Positions 8,461-17,923 are shown, numbered from the stretch's first letter. The stretch: DNA of 36,076 nt from Prochloron sp. SulCav_FS08_3_32_3330 (GCA_020721205.1 DYNF01000041.1:1-36076); one strand, 5' to 3'. Notes: generated from the letters alone by a model not told the origin. Numbers and translations: made by a program.

Positions 8461-11400
8461 ATGAAAAATATTGCTTTATTACTAGATTTAGATAACATTA
8501 AACCGAACTTAAACGAATTAGAAGAAATTTGTCAACGCTACGGTAAGATTGTGGCACGTCGGGCTTTTTCTAATACTTCTACGGTTTTAACTGCTTATGG
8601 TAGTCGTTTTCGTGAATTGAATTATCGTTTTGAAATTACACCCGCTTTAGATATTGTTAGTCAGGAAGTAGATAATTTAATTTTTAAAACTACAGAAGAA
8701 TTATTACAAAATCCTAGTTTAAATATTCAATTAATCGCCATAGTTAGCAATGATAATGATTATGCAAAATTGTTTACAAAATTGAAAAATAAAGGCATTC
8801 AAACTCTAGCTATTGGTATTGGTAATCAAATGGGAAATAGCTTAAGAGAAACCTCTAATTATGTGGAAATTTTATCGGGTGTAATGCGTCCAATGTATAT
8901 TGGAATTGATTTGGGAACTACTAATACTGTGATGGCTTTAGCATCAGAAAACTTAATGAAACAATGGGTTAGTTCGGTGGTAGAAGTGCCAATCAAAGAT
9001 GAACAATCTGCTTTAATTCAAAGTAATATGATTCCTTCATCTGTTAGATTTATTTCTAATAGTAATACGGAAGTTGGTAGGCACGTTAAAGCTTTAGCTT
9101 ATCCCTATCGAGATCGCACCATTTTAGCATGGAAACATGACATGGGAATTACTAAAAATGGCAATCCTTTTCAATATAATTTAACTATAGGAAATATTGC
9201 CCCAGAAGAAGCGGCTAGTAAGGTTTTAGAGTTTTGTCGTCAAAAATTATTAGAGCGTTATGGCACTATTCAAGGCGCAGTAATAACTCATCCTGCTTGT
9301 TATGAAATAGATGCGATCGAAGCTACTAGAAAAGCGGCGGTTTTAGCGGGTTGGAATGAGGAAGATGTAGTGTTAATTTCTGAACCTCAAGCGGCTTTAT
9401 ATGACTTTTTATATCATTTACAACAGGGGCATCGTTATGTGCCTTTTGAGTTGAATAAACCTGTTAATATTTTAGTTTATGATCTAGGGGGAGGCACTTT
9501 AGATGTTACTTTACATGAGGTGGAATGGGATCATCAAAAAAATCGTTTTATTATTAATGATTTAGCCATTGGATCTAGGACTAGAATAGGGGGAGATATT
9601 ATTGATAATTTAATTAGTGAATATATTTTAAAGAATCATCAAGATTTTGCTAAATTATCAGAAGTTGAAAAGAATAAATTGCGGTATGAATTACCAATTT
9701 ATGCGGAAAAATTTAAAAAAGTTTGGGGTTCTCAATATCAACAAAGTCAAGATAAAACTAATTTTAATTATACTTTTCAAGGTTTATTTCTTGATGCTAA
9801 ATTTCCGATCCGTCATAATATTAATACTGAAAAAATGCAAGAAATTCTTGCTCCTCTTTTTTGTGAGGATTTATCGTTAAATGTTTTAGAGCATTTAGAG
9901 CCTGATCAAGCTTTTAATTTACCGCCTTTTAGCGATCGCCTGAATACGTTGATTGTGCCTGTATTAGAAGTATTATTGAAAGCAAAACAAACTCAAGGCA
10001 TAATCCCTGTAGTGGATGGCATTTTGCTTAATGGAGGAATGACTTATTTTCCTCTGATTAAAGAGAGATTAATTAAATTATTCCCCTCTGTACCGATTTT
10101 AGATGATAGTAATCCTGATCTAGCGGTGGCGAGAGGTGCGTCTTTATATGCGGCGGGAGTTTTAAAATCAAAAGAAACAATTAATCCTACTAATTTATCT
10201 TTAGAAGTAACACAAAATAATCAATTTGCATTAAGAACATTGATCGCACAGGGACAAAAATATCCTTATAAAACGGTTTTATCTGGTTTTAAATTACCAA
10301 AAACAGAGACAGGTTATTTATTATTTAAAATTTGGACTGGTATGGGAAATAAACCTAATATTAATACAAGTTTACAAAGATTACGTCAAGTTTCTGTAGA
10401 TGAAATTTTAGGAAATCAACTATCAGCAGGAAGTTTATTAGATTTAGAAATTGAATATACTTTTGATGAAAGATTATTATTAACTTTAGTAAGTAGAAAT
10501 AATCAAGCTCGTTATAAATTAGAAATTGCTACAGATACTAAAGAATTAATGATAGCAGAGCCTACTATCACTAATTCATCTGTTAAAAATATAAAAAATA
10601 CATTTAATATTAAAAGTATTATTCCCCCGATTAAACGTAGTCGTAAAAATCAAAATTTACCCCTTACATCTACGAAAATTAAAATTGAACAATGGGAAGA
10701 TTTAGCTAATTCTTTAACACAAAATTTTAGTAATAGTCAAGTTCACCAAAAAAAACGAGATTTATTAAAAAATACAGCTTTAGCTTCTAATCGTCTTGAG
10801 ATTGCTAATAATTTAATTAATTGGTTAGAAAAAGAGGAGTTATCATTTTATGAAAAACATCCCTTTAAACTTATATTAGCAGTGAGAGGATTAACTCAAA
10901 TTTTTGAGCGTTGTAATGAGGAAGAAGCTAAAGTTAAAAGTTTAGAAACAATTTATAAGAAATGGATTAAAAATAAATTTCAAGATGATTTATCAGGTGT
11001 TGATCATCATTTATTTCCAGAAATTATTGCAGTTCCGGGTAAATTATTTTGGACAGATTTTCATGAATTATTAATTAATGGTTTTGATCGTTATCAAAAT
11101 CAACCTCGTGCTATAACTTTTCTCAATTCTTTAGGTAAATGTGGCAAAATAGATCAAGAATTATCATTATTATCTTTATTAACCAAAACTATTAAAGAAA
11201 GTTCTCGTTTATCCTATCGAGAAAAAGCTTATTGGGCTTTAGGGCGTTTGATCAGTTTAGGGCAACCTGAAGAATATAGAGTTAATTTTGATATAGTGGA
11301 ATATGTAGCTAATCTTGCCCTTGAAGAATTATTAGAAAAAGTAACAGAACCACAAATTGCTATAACATTAATTAGAACTTTAAGTCAATGTTTAGTCTGG

Positions 11401-11622
11401 CAAACTATGGATTATAATTTTAGTAATGATTTCTTATTTAAAATTAATAATTTACCTAAAATTAACCTTCCTGTTAATCAAAATTTACCAAGATTTCCTC
11501 GCATTTCTATTACTTTTAAAGAACGGTTACAACTGTTACCAAAAATAGTTAATATTCGTGAAGCAACGGAGACAGAAATTAAAGAAATTCAAACATTTTT
11601 AATTGAATCAATTAAAGATTAA
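8461..11622 (+). CDS. NYN (PIN-like nuclease) domain fused to an Hsp70/DnaK-family ATPase
   Basis: This 1053-residue protein begins with an NYN/LabA-type domain (about 1-140): LLLDLDNI carries D9, D11 and N12, and IVSNDNDYAKL carries S96, D98 and D100, the acidic positions expected of a PIN-like RNase fold. An Hsp70 ATPase follows without a gap: phosphate-1 IGIDLGTTNTV (147-157), K225 in the position of the DnaK catalytic Lys, phosphate-2 DLGGGTLDVT (341-350), GGD at 377-379 and adenosine motif LLNGGM (522-527). A beta-rich, substrate-binding-like part (about 575-690) and a long helical tail (to 1053), possibly related to the DUF3731-type Hsp70 extension, complete it. The GrpE-like gene just upstream suggests a dedicated chaperone pair. 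No clear ribosome site is visible. The ATPase looks competent; RNase activity is inference from residues. Confidence 0.88.
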   Translation: MKNIALLLDLDNIKPNLNELEEICQRYGKIVARRAFSNTSTVLTAYGSRFRELNYRFEITPALDIVSQEVDNLIFKTTEELLQNPSLNIQLIAIVSNDNDYAKLFTKLKNKGIQTLAIGIGNQMGNSLRETSNYVEILSGVMRPMYIGIDLGTTNTVMALASENLMKQWVSSVVEVPIKDEQSALIQSNMIPSSVRFISNSNTEVGRHVKALAYPYRDRTILAWKHDMGITKNGNPFQYNLTIGNIAPEEAASKVLEFCRQKLLERYGTIQGAVITHPACYEIDAIEATRKAAVLAGWNEEDVVLISEPQAALYDFLYHLQQGHRYVPFELNKPVNILVYDLGGGTLDVTLHEVEWDHQKNRFIINDLAIGSRTRIGGDIIDNLISEYILKNHQDFAKLSEVEKNKLRYELPIYAEKFKKVWGSQYQQSQDKTNFNYTFQGLFLDAKFPIRHNINTEKMQEILAPLFCEDLSLNVLEHLEPDQAFNLPPFSDRLNTLIVPVLEVLLKAKQTQGIIPVVDGILLNGGMTYFPLIKERLIKLFPSVPILDDSNPDLAVARGASLYAAGVLKSKETINPTNLSLEVTQNNQFALRTLIAQGQKYPYKTVLSGFKLPKTETGYLLFKIWTGMGNKPNINTSLQRLRQVSVDEILGNQLSAGSLLDLEIEYTFDERLLLTLVSRNNQARYKLEIATDTKELMIAEPTITNSSVKNIKNTFNIKSIIPPIKRSRKNQNLPLTSTKIKIEQWEDLANSLTQNFSNSQVHQKKRDLLKNTALASNRLEIANNLINWLEKEELSFYEKHPFKLILAVRGLTQIFERCNEEEAKVKSLETIYKKWIKNKFQDDLSGVDHHLFPEIIAVPGKLFWTDFHELLINGFDRYQNQPRAITFLNSLGKCGKIDQELSLLSLLTKTIKESSRLSYREKAYWALGRLISLGQPEEYRVNFDIVEYVANLALEELLEKVTEPQIAITLIRTLSQCLVWQTMDYNFSNDFLFKINNLPKINLPVNQNLPRFPRISITFKERLQLLPKIVNIREATETEIKEIQTFLIESIKD

Positions 11623-11634
11623 TTTTCAAATTAG
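11619..11634. repeat. 16-bp dispersed sequence, copy 1
   Basis: TTAATTTTCAAATTAG overlaps the stop of the NYN-Hsp70 gene and recurs exactly at 34529-34544 and 35231-35246. The core AATTTTCAAATT is partly palindromic. All three lie at gene ends or between genes. Confidence 0.45.
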
Positions 11635-11659
11635 GTGTTTCTGATAATTATTCACAGTT

Positions 11660-11902
11660 TTATAATAAATTCAAGTTTTGTTTAATAACTTCCCAAAAGA
11701 CTTTTTCTTCATTTTCTGGATTATTTTCTGCTTGAATAGCATCTTTTAAATCCAGTAAATCTTCTAATTCCTCTGGATCAATAATAGCTAATTTCCCTTG
11801 ACTAATTTTTTCTAATAATTCATTAACAGATAGATTAAATTGTTTAGCAATATCTTCTATCCCTAATAAAATATTTTGATTAATTGTTAATTGATTCATC
11901 AT
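11660..11902 (-). CDS. Small hypothetical protein, antitoxin-like
   Basis: This 80-residue acidic protein lies opposite to its neighbours. IEDIAKQFNLSVNELLEKISQGKL (16-39) reads as a small helix-turn-helix, and the second half is rich in Asp and Glu (DPEELEDLLDLKDAIQAE). That layout is common among small antitoxins in cyanobacteria, but I do not recognise a named family and no toxin partner lies next to it on the same strand. Two adjacent ATG codons can serve as start (11902 or 11899). Codon use and length make it a likely real gene; function is unknown. Confidence 0.6.
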   Translation of the reverse strand: MMNQLTINQNILLGIEDIAKQFNLSVNELLEKISQGKLAIIDPEELEDLLDLKDAIQAENNPENEEKVFWEVIKQNLNLL

Positions 11903-12029
11903 GATTAACCCGATTTTATTAATTGATATTACATATAATATTATACCTCAACTTAGTATAAGGTGGGCAATTGTTTAAAATTTTATGCTTAATATTTTTA
12001 TTCTGATATGTTGCCCTGTTTACTTTTAT

Positions 12030-12049
12030 AGGCAAAATGCCTGTTCCAC
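12030..12049. repeat. AGGCAA-ATGCCTGT dispersed hairpin, copy 1
   Basis: AGGCAAAATGCCTGTTCCAC contains the small hairpin AGGCA/TGCCT and recurs with two changes at 30716-30735. Similar short repeats are widely scattered in cyanobacterial genomes. The 11903-12167 gap otherwise shows only TTATAC/GTATAA arms (11941-11961). Confidence 0.5.
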
Positions 12050-12167
12050 AAAAAAATTAGATTATTTTCATTAATTAATTTTTGTTAAGTTGATGAGTTT
12101 AAATGCAGTAAATATTCTATAATAATCATACTGTTTTCTCTAATCTATAGAAATAAGGAGTATTAAA

Positions 12168-15100
12168 ATGGATCAATCTAATCTAATTAAATTGGCTCAA
12201 CAAGGTGATTCTGAGGCGATCTCGCAACTTTTGAGTCAGAGTTTAAATAAAAACAATATTAGTGTTTCTAAATGTACGCTTAAAGATGATTGTTTACAGT
12301 TGATGTTATCTGCTATGACTGCACCTCCTCAAGAAAAGATAGTTAATTTCCTTCGTCAATGGGTACAAAATTTAAACATTAATTCTGTTAATAAAGTGAA
12401 AGTTTATAGTAAGGAAATAGGTGAGGATTTTCCGGCGTGGCATGAGGAATTTAACCTAGAATTTAAAGCTCAACCTAATCTTCATGAATTGGCTCAAAAA
12501 GGTGATATTGATGCCATTGAAAAGTTAATTATTCAATGGTTAAACTTAAAAGATGTTAAATTAAAAGCTAGTTTAAAAGAGCAAAAATTAAATATTTTAA
12601 TTCTTTTAAATTATGTTCCTAATGCTGATTTTATTGTTAATAAGTTAAAACAGGAACTTATTAACCTGAATATTGAAAATTGTCATGTTGTTAAAGTTTA
12701 TGCTCAAAAAATCGGTGAGGATTTTCCCGAATGGCATCAAGAATTTAAGGTAAAAGTTGAAGAAGTAAGTGAAGAATTAGTCACTAAAACCCAAAATAAT
12801 CCTATTAATCAAGACTTAAATTTAATTAAGGCAGAAACCTCAAATCAATTAACTACTACTGAAAATCAATCAAGTTTATTAAATAAAGCAAAATTAGGTG
12901 ATCTAACAGCGATTGAAGGGGTATTAAATTATTTACTGAAAAGTGATCGAATTTTTGCTAAAGTAAATCTTTCAAATCAATATTTACAAATTACGATAGT
13001 AGGAGAAAGAATACCAGAGCAAGAAAAACAAGTTAAATTAATTACTAATTTTGTTAAGCAATTAAACTTAAATTTTGCTGAAAAATTACAAATAGTTGCT
13101 TGGCGTAAAGGTGGCTCTTTTTGTGCTTGGAGTGAACAAATTAATTTAAAAGCTCCTCCTGATACTAATAATTTATGGAAAGCTATTACTGAAACTGCTT
13201 CAGATGTTGGGAAAGTTGTATCAAGTAAAATGTCAGATTTTCAACAATCAAATGTAGGTAATGAAATTACAAAAACAGCCTCATTTGTAGGAGGAAATCT
13301 TGGTCAAGCGACTCAAGGAGTTGGTCAATTTGTATCAGGTAAAATGTCAGAATTTCAACAATCAAATTCAGTAGATTCTAATTTAGATCGTCAAAATATA
13401 CCTAATACAAATTTAACTAATTATAATAATTCTTCTGAATTACAAAACATTACAAAAAATCATAATCATTATTTACAATATATCAATAAACAAGAAAGAT
13501 ATGCTATTTTAAAAATAATCTTATGGCTATCATTCGCCGATGAAAATTTATCAGAAGAAGAAATTAAAAATATTTTAGAAATTGCTCTTAGTTTTGGTAT
13601 TGAAAATTATAATCCTCAGCAAGAATTAAAAAATTTACCTAAAGAAATTAATCCTATTCTTCAGTATCTATCTTCTCATGAATCTAAACAATATTTATTA
13701 AAATTATTAGTTCATTTTTGTTTCTGTGATGGTGAATATTCTGCTAGTGAAAGATTAGCTTTATATGAAATTGCGATCGGTTTAGGTGAATCAGAAAATC
13801 TTGTCGCTGAAGTAGAAAGTGAGTATATTAAACAAGTTTCTATTGTGTTACAAAGTAATCCACAATTATTATCAAATATCAATCATCAGACAATACAGCC
13901 AAAACAAGATATAAATGATGGGAAAGCTTTAAAGGTTGCTGGAATAGTTGCTGGGGGTGCTTTAGCTGTTGGTATTACAGGAGGAATGGCAATTCCTGTT
14001 ATTGGTGGAATTATTGGAACTACACTTTTTGGATTAACTGGTGCGGCGGCTACTTCCTCTGGGTTGGCGGCTATTGCCGGAGGCTCTTTAGCGGCAGGAG
14101 GTTTAGGTACGGCAGGAGGCTCTGCTATTATTACAACAATTGCTAGTTTAGGTGGTGCTGGTCAGGCATTAAAATCAGGTTTAAATTTATATGGAGATTT
14201 AGAAGAATTTAACTTTATTCCTATTAGTCCTAATCGTTATGCTTGTCATCGTTTAATTTGTATTCATGGATTTTTACAACAAGGGAAATCTCCTCAAGAA
14301 GAATGGAGAGCAGTGATAAACTATGATCATCAAAGTGATCTTTGGAGTTTAAGTTGGGAATCAAAAACTTTACTAGATTTTGGAAATACTTTGTTTAATA
14401 TAGGTTCAAAATTTACAACAAGTGGATTAATGGGATTTATCGGTAAAAGTGCATTAAAAAACGCAGGAGGTTTATTAGCACTTCCAGCTACAGCATTATC
14501 CGCTTTAAAAATAATAGATAACCCTTGGTTTGTAGCTAAAAATAGAGCCGAAAAAACAGGTAAAGTTTTAGGAGAAGCGATCGCACAATTGCCTTATCCT
14601 GTATCTTTATTAGGTTATTCTTTAGGTAGTCGAGTCATCGCTTATGCCCTTGAATATCTACAAAAAGAAGGTCATTATGGTAAAGTTTTTGATGTTTATT
14701 TAATGGCAGGTGCAGTAAGCAAAAAACATTACACTTTTAGTAGTGTTGATTTAGATTCAGTTGTCGTTAATAATATCTTTAATTGTTATTCTCAATTTGA
14801 TGAAGTTTTATCTTATGTTTATCGCACGGCAGAATTAGGTGATGAACCGATTGGCTTAAGTCCAATTAATCATCAAAAAGTAACTAATTTAGATGTATCA
14901 AATATTTCTCCTCATCATGGAGATTATCCGAATAAACTAGATCAAATATTAGAATTATGTCGTCAAGAAACACCACCAACTCAATTTAAAAATCGAAGTA
15001 AAAAAACAAAAGTAAAATTAAATGATGCGATTAAAGTAATTGAAATATTAAAGACAGTACCCGGAATAACTAAAGCGGATCCTAGAGATTTTCCTAGAGC

Positions 15101-15287
15101 AAAACCTTATGTATTGTTACCAGATGGTTCAATTTTAAAAACATGGACTAATCCGGCAGGAGTATGGCACGTTTTTATGGGTGATCCTAATGATAATATG
15201 ATCTTTGGTGGTTATGTTGGTTGGATTCATACTGATGGATTAAAACGAATATTAGAAAGAATTTATCAAGAATATAAACCTTATTAA
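12168..15287 (+). CDS. Three-repeat / TerB-like / DUF726 alpha-beta hydrolase fusion
   Basis: This 1039-residue multidomain protein starts with three related repeats (about 5-98, 104-200, 240-333), each opening with A-x-x-GD-x-x-AI and closing with a K-V-x-x-(W/Y) strand; the first two share GEDFP-x-WH-x-EF. A TerB-like helical domain follows (about 435-560) with the acidic pairs FADENLSEEE and FCDGEYSASE, typical metal-sensing positions. A Gly/Ala-rich hydrophobic stretch (587-660) should insert in a membrane. The hydrolase part has IHGF, nucleophile elbow GYSLG (S818), D878 and H916/H917, matching the DUF726 (TMCO4-like) fold and triad order. The last 90 residues are an unrecognised domain. 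AAGGAG lies 7 bases before the ATG. It may be a membrane-bound lipase or esterase gated by the TerB part; substrate is unknown. Confidence 0.85.
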   Translation: MDQSNLIKLAQQGDSEAISQLLSQSLNKNNISVSKCTLKDDCLQLMLSAMTAPPQEKIVNFLRQWVQNLNINSVNKVKVYSKEIGEDFPAWHEEFNLEFKAQPNLHELAQKGDIDAIEKLIIQWLNLKDVKLKASLKEQKLNILILLNYVPNADFIVNKLKQELINLNIENCHVVKVYAQKIGEDFPEWHQEFKVKVEEVSEELVTKTQNNPINQDLNLIKAETSNQLTTTENQSSLLNKAKLGDLTAIEGVLNYLLKSDRIFAKVNLSNQYLQITIVGERIPEQEKQVKLITNFVKQLNLNFAEKLQIVAWRKGGSFCAWSEQINLKAPPDTNNLWKAITETASDVGKVVSSKMSDFQQSNVGNEITKTASFVGGNLGQATQGVGQFVSGKMSEFQQSNSVDSNLDRQNIPNTNLTNYNNSSELQNITKNHNHYLQYINKQERYAILKIILWLSFADENLSEEEIKNILEIALSFGIENYNPQQELKNLPKEINPILQYLSSHESKQYLLKLLVHFCFCDGEYSASERLALYEIAIGLGESENLVAEVESEYIKQVSIVLQSNPQLLSNINHQTIQPKQDINDGKALKVAGIVAGGALAVGITGGMAIPVIGGIIGTTLFGLTGAAATSSGLAAIAGGSLAAGGLGTAGGSAIITTIASLGGAGQALKSGLNLYGDLEEFNFIPISPNRYACHRLICIHGFLQQGKSPQEEWRAVINYDHQSDLWSLSWESKTLLDFGNTLFNIGSKFTTSGLMGFIGKSALKNAGGLLALPATALSALKIIDNPWFVAKNRAEKTGKVLGEAIAQLPYPVSLLGYSLGSRVIAYALEYLQKEGHYGKVFDVYLMAGAVSKKHYTFSSVDLDSVVVNNIFNCYSQFDEVLSYVYRTAELGDEPIGLSPINHQKVTNLDVSNISPHHGDYPNKLDQILELCRQETPPTQFKNRSKKTKVKLNDAIKVIEILKTVPGITKADPRDFPRAKPYVLLPDGSILKTWTNPAGVWHVFMGDPNDNMIFGGYVGWIHTDGLKRILERIYQEYKPY

Positions 15288-15289
15288 GT

Positions 15290-15394
15290 TTAATTATTTT
15301 TATCAATGAAAATTGGGATCAATTATTAATTAATAGTGAAAAAATCCTTGAAAAAGTAAGTATTAATAATATTGATCCTATTACTTTAGAATAA
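15290..15394 (+). pseudogene. Possible gene remnant after the hydrolase gene
   Basis: One frame reads as a plausible 30-residue C-terminal tail (NENWDQLLINSEKILEKVS and onward, ending in ITLE at a stop near 15394), but it has no start codon and is closed upstream. It may be the decayed end of a gene whose body was lost. Evidence is limited to amino-acid composition. Confidence 0.25.
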
Positions 15395-15444
15395 AACAGA
15401 TACTTCCGCTCTTAGAAATTCAGATAAACTGAGAATTATTTAGT

Positions 15445-15756
15445 TTAACTATTAACCAAAAATGATGGTAATTTTTCTCTTAAAATTGACATTAATTTTA
15501 CTTCCGCATCTTGATCAGTGGGGCAAATAGCTCTGATTCCGGTTAATTTTTCTACTAATTCCACTCCAGCCTGATTATTTGTCACAATTCCTCCGATCAA
15601 ATCGGGAATGAGATGAAAAGTATTAATTACTCCTAATACTCCATAAGGATCACTGGCACATAAAACGGTTAAACAAATTTGTGCCTCAATTTTTTCTAAT
15701 ACAAAAGTTTTACGTTGCCTAAGTTTTTCGAGGCAACAACCCCATACCTTGACTAT
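15445..15756 (-). pseudogene. 5'-truncated gene fragment
   Basis: On the minus strand a frame without any plausible start reads about 103 residues to a stop at 15445. It contains protein-like sequence such as VLCASDPYGVLGVINTFHL, IGGIVTNNQAGVELVEKLTG and a final LMSILREKLPSFLVNS. The frame is closed by a stop at 15757-15759, a few bases from the dispersed repeat at 15764-15809, so the 5' part was probably lost at that junction. A short inverted repeat (GTTGCCT 15714-15720, AGGCAAC 15731-15737) lies inside. I do not recognise the family. It is the main content of the 15288-16190 gap. Confidence 0.6.
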
Positions 15757-15763
15757 TTATTTT

Positions 15764-15809
15764 TCTAGGTACTTGAGTTTGTTTGTAATAGGCATACATT
15801 ACTGGTTAC
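15764..15809. repeat. Dispersed repeat element, copy 2
   Basis: TCTAGGTACT (15764-15773) and ACATTACTGGTTAC (15796-15809) repeat the pair found at 46-87. The element begins directly beside the broken 5' end of the minus-strand gene fragment, suggesting involvement in the truncation. From here to 16058 I see AT-rich DNA with no gene. Confidence 0.5.
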
Positions 15810-16190
15810 TGATAGCACATAGAAAATTATTAGCAATGCAACAACGAATTTATTTGATTATAGAATGAAGTGCGAGAAATCTCCAAAATTTGACAAATTT
15901 CAGTTATTGATAAATTATTTGATCAAGTTTAGTAAATTACAATTTTATAATTTTGTTGAGAATTGTTACTTTATTGATCACAAATTCAGAGGATATGATA
16001 TATAATTAATTTTAACGATCATAGATAAACAATTTTATTAAAATCAGAGGAGGTTTAAATTATTGTTATTTATAAATTTTTTCTGAAAATAGAAAAATCG
16101 AATGTTCCTCCCTATAATTATGCTTTAGATTTTAAGCAAAATGAGGAAGATAATCCCCTGATTAAATTTACTTCAGAAATTAGAGAAAGT

Positions 16191-16457
16191 ATGAAAAATA
16201 CTTTAGAAAAAAAAGCGATGTCTACCATCAAAGATCATCATCTTAATCTGATGATTAATACATGGATTGAGGATATCAAAGAAGGCTATCGAGAAACAAA
16301 TTTAACTTTAAATTTACCCCCTATTGGGCTGGAAAAATTAAGTCAAATTAATGATCAAGGTAATCAAGAATTACCTAGTTTAATTCATCCTAATTTATCT
16401 GGATTTGCCCCAACTTTAGGAATGTTACCTCCTCTTGATCATATTTTTAATTCATAA
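16191..16457 (+). CDS. Hypothetical protein, start uncertain
   Basis: The 88-residue reading from ATG 16191 matches no family I know; its end is Pro-rich (LSGFAPTLGMLPPLDHIF). The same frame is open back to 16059 and encodes protein-like sequence (KIEKSNVPPYNYALDFKQNEED), giving about 131 residues, but offers no ATG, GTG or TTG there. A strong ribosome site, GAGGAGG (16047-16053), stands 8 bases before an in-frame ATT at 16062, whereas ATG 16191 has none. Either the gene uses ATT, or the TTG at 16063 was the start and a one-base change in the T run near 16076-16082 shifted the frame. It lies 126 bases before the vWA gene, so it may be co-transcribed with it. Confidence 0.5.
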   Translation: MKNTLEKKAMSTIKDHHLNLMINTWIEDIKEGYRETNLTLNLPPIGLEKLSQINDQGNQELPSLIHPNLSGFAPTLGMLPPLDHIFNS

Positions 16458-16583
16458 TTTTTTTTGATTAATTATTAGAAAAAAACTTAAAAATGAATTT
16501 CAAACTTAACAAATATTGTTCAATAAATTGAACTAAATTACGATTAGTTTTTCACCCAAACCTAACACCGACAACCTCCTATT

Positions 16584-17918
16584 ATGAATCAACCTTTATT
16601 TGTTAAAATTACGCCTCATCGAGAATTTTTACCCGCAGATACGGCGGATCAACGCTTATTTATGATGTTGAAATTACGCCCTTCTCATGATATCGCCGGA
16701 AGTCGCCCCTCGACTACTTTTGTCTTTATTATTGATACCAGTGGCTCTATGTATGAGATTGTGGAGGCGGGGAAATCGAAAATTGATATTGTGATTGAAT
16801 CCCTTTCGGGTCTAGTTAAATCGGGACGTTTAACTCAGAGCGATCGCATTGCTATTATTCAATTTGATAATCAGGCTTCTACCTTAATCGGACTTACTCC
16901 GGCGACGGAAATCAGTCAATTACAGACTGCAATCTCCCGTTTAAAAGAGTTTAGCGGAGGAACTTGTATGGGTAGAGGAATGAATGAGGCTTTAACTCTC
17001 TTGAAAAATCAAACTATGACCAGTAGAAGGGCTTTAATTTTTACTGATGGGGCTACTTTTGATGAGTTTGAATGTCGAGAATTTGCTCAGGAATTTGCCA
17101 AAAATGGCATCCCTATAACGGCGTTGGGAGTAGGAGATTATGAGGAAGATTTACTAACTTATCTGAGTGATAATACAGGGGGAAACTGTTTTAATGTGGT
17201 TGAAAATAGTCAAAATGTAGTAGGTCAAAATGTTCCTATTCATCAATTACCTCAGACTATTTTTGAACAAGCTCAACAAGCTCAACAAGAGGTAATTAAT
17301 AATCTTAAATTAAATGTGAGGACTGTGCAGGGGGTAGAATTAGTGAGGGTTACGAGGGTTTATCCAGATCAAGCGGATTTTCCCCTAACTCAGCTACCTT
17401 ATCCCATCGGAGTGGCAATGGCAAATGATGAAACCATTTTTGTTTTAGAGTTTTCTGTGGATAGTCGTGCTGGATCAAGGGTGCGGATCGCTCAACTCGG
17501 TTTAACTTATGATATTCCCGGACAAAACCGCACGGGAGAATTACCGCCTCAAAATGTGGTAATTCAATTTGTCGTAGGTGGAGGGGCGGCTCAGGTGGAT
17601 CAGGAAGTTATGGGTTATGTGCAACAGCGAAATATTGCTCAATTGGTAGGAGATGCTACGAAAGTGGCTGAAAGTAATCCTCAACAGGCGGAAAAACTTT
17701 TAGAAACGGCTAAACGGTTAACGGTGAAAATTGGTAATCAAGCGATGTTAGAATCTCTAAATAGCGCCCATAATGAGTTACGCAAAACCCAAAAAATTTC
17801 CGCAGAAACTCGTAAAACAGTGAAAATGGGAGCTAAAGGTAAAACCGTAAAAATGGAGGGAGGGGATATTAATTCTCAACTTTCTGAGGAACAAATCCGA
17901 AAATTATCGGGAACTTAG
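16584..17918 (+). CDS. vWA domain protein with duplicated KTVKM tail
   Basis: This 444-residue cytoplasmic protein has a von Willebrand A domain (about 44-220) with a complete metal-ion-dependent adhesion site: DTSGSM (51-56), the Thr in SGGTCMG and the Asp of FTDGA. Such domains bind protein partners through a divalent cation. A beta-rich middle and a helical segment follow. The C-terminus carries KTVKM twice (411-415 and 420-424), each Thr set among basic residues, which suits phosphorylation and then FHA binding. The genes that follow encode FHA proteins, a PP2C phosphatase and Ser/Thr kinases, so this is probably the scaffold or switch of that set, comparable to TerY. There is no signal peptide. 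A long hairpin closes the gene. Confidence 0.9.
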   Translation: MNQPLFVKITPHREFLPADTADQRLFMMLKLRPSHDIAGSRPSTTFVFIIDTSGSMYEIVEAGKSKIDIVIESLSGLVKSGRLTQSDRIAIIQFDNQASTLIGLTPATEISQLQTAISRLKEFSGGTCMGRGMNEALTLLKNQTMTSRRALIFTDGATFDEFECREFAQEFAKNGIPITALGVGDYEEDLLTYLSDNTGGNCFNVVENSQNVVGQNVPIHQLPQTIFEQAQQAQQEVINNLKLNVRTVQGVELVRVTRVYPDQADFPLTQLPYPIGVAMANDETIFVLEFSVDSRAGSRVRIAQLGLTYDIPGQNRTGELPPQNVVIQFVVGGGAAQVDQEVMGYVQQRNIAQLVGDATKVAESNPQQAEKLLETAKRLTVKIGNQAMLESLNSAHNELRKTQKISAETRKTVKMGAKGKTVKMEGGDINSQLSEEQIRKLSGT

Positions 17919-17923
17919 TTATA

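Noticed and set aside
9647-9880. Plus-strand frame inside the NYN-Hsp70 gene
   Set aside because: Out-of-frame shadow; composition dominated by Lys, Leu and Ile from AT-rich DNA.
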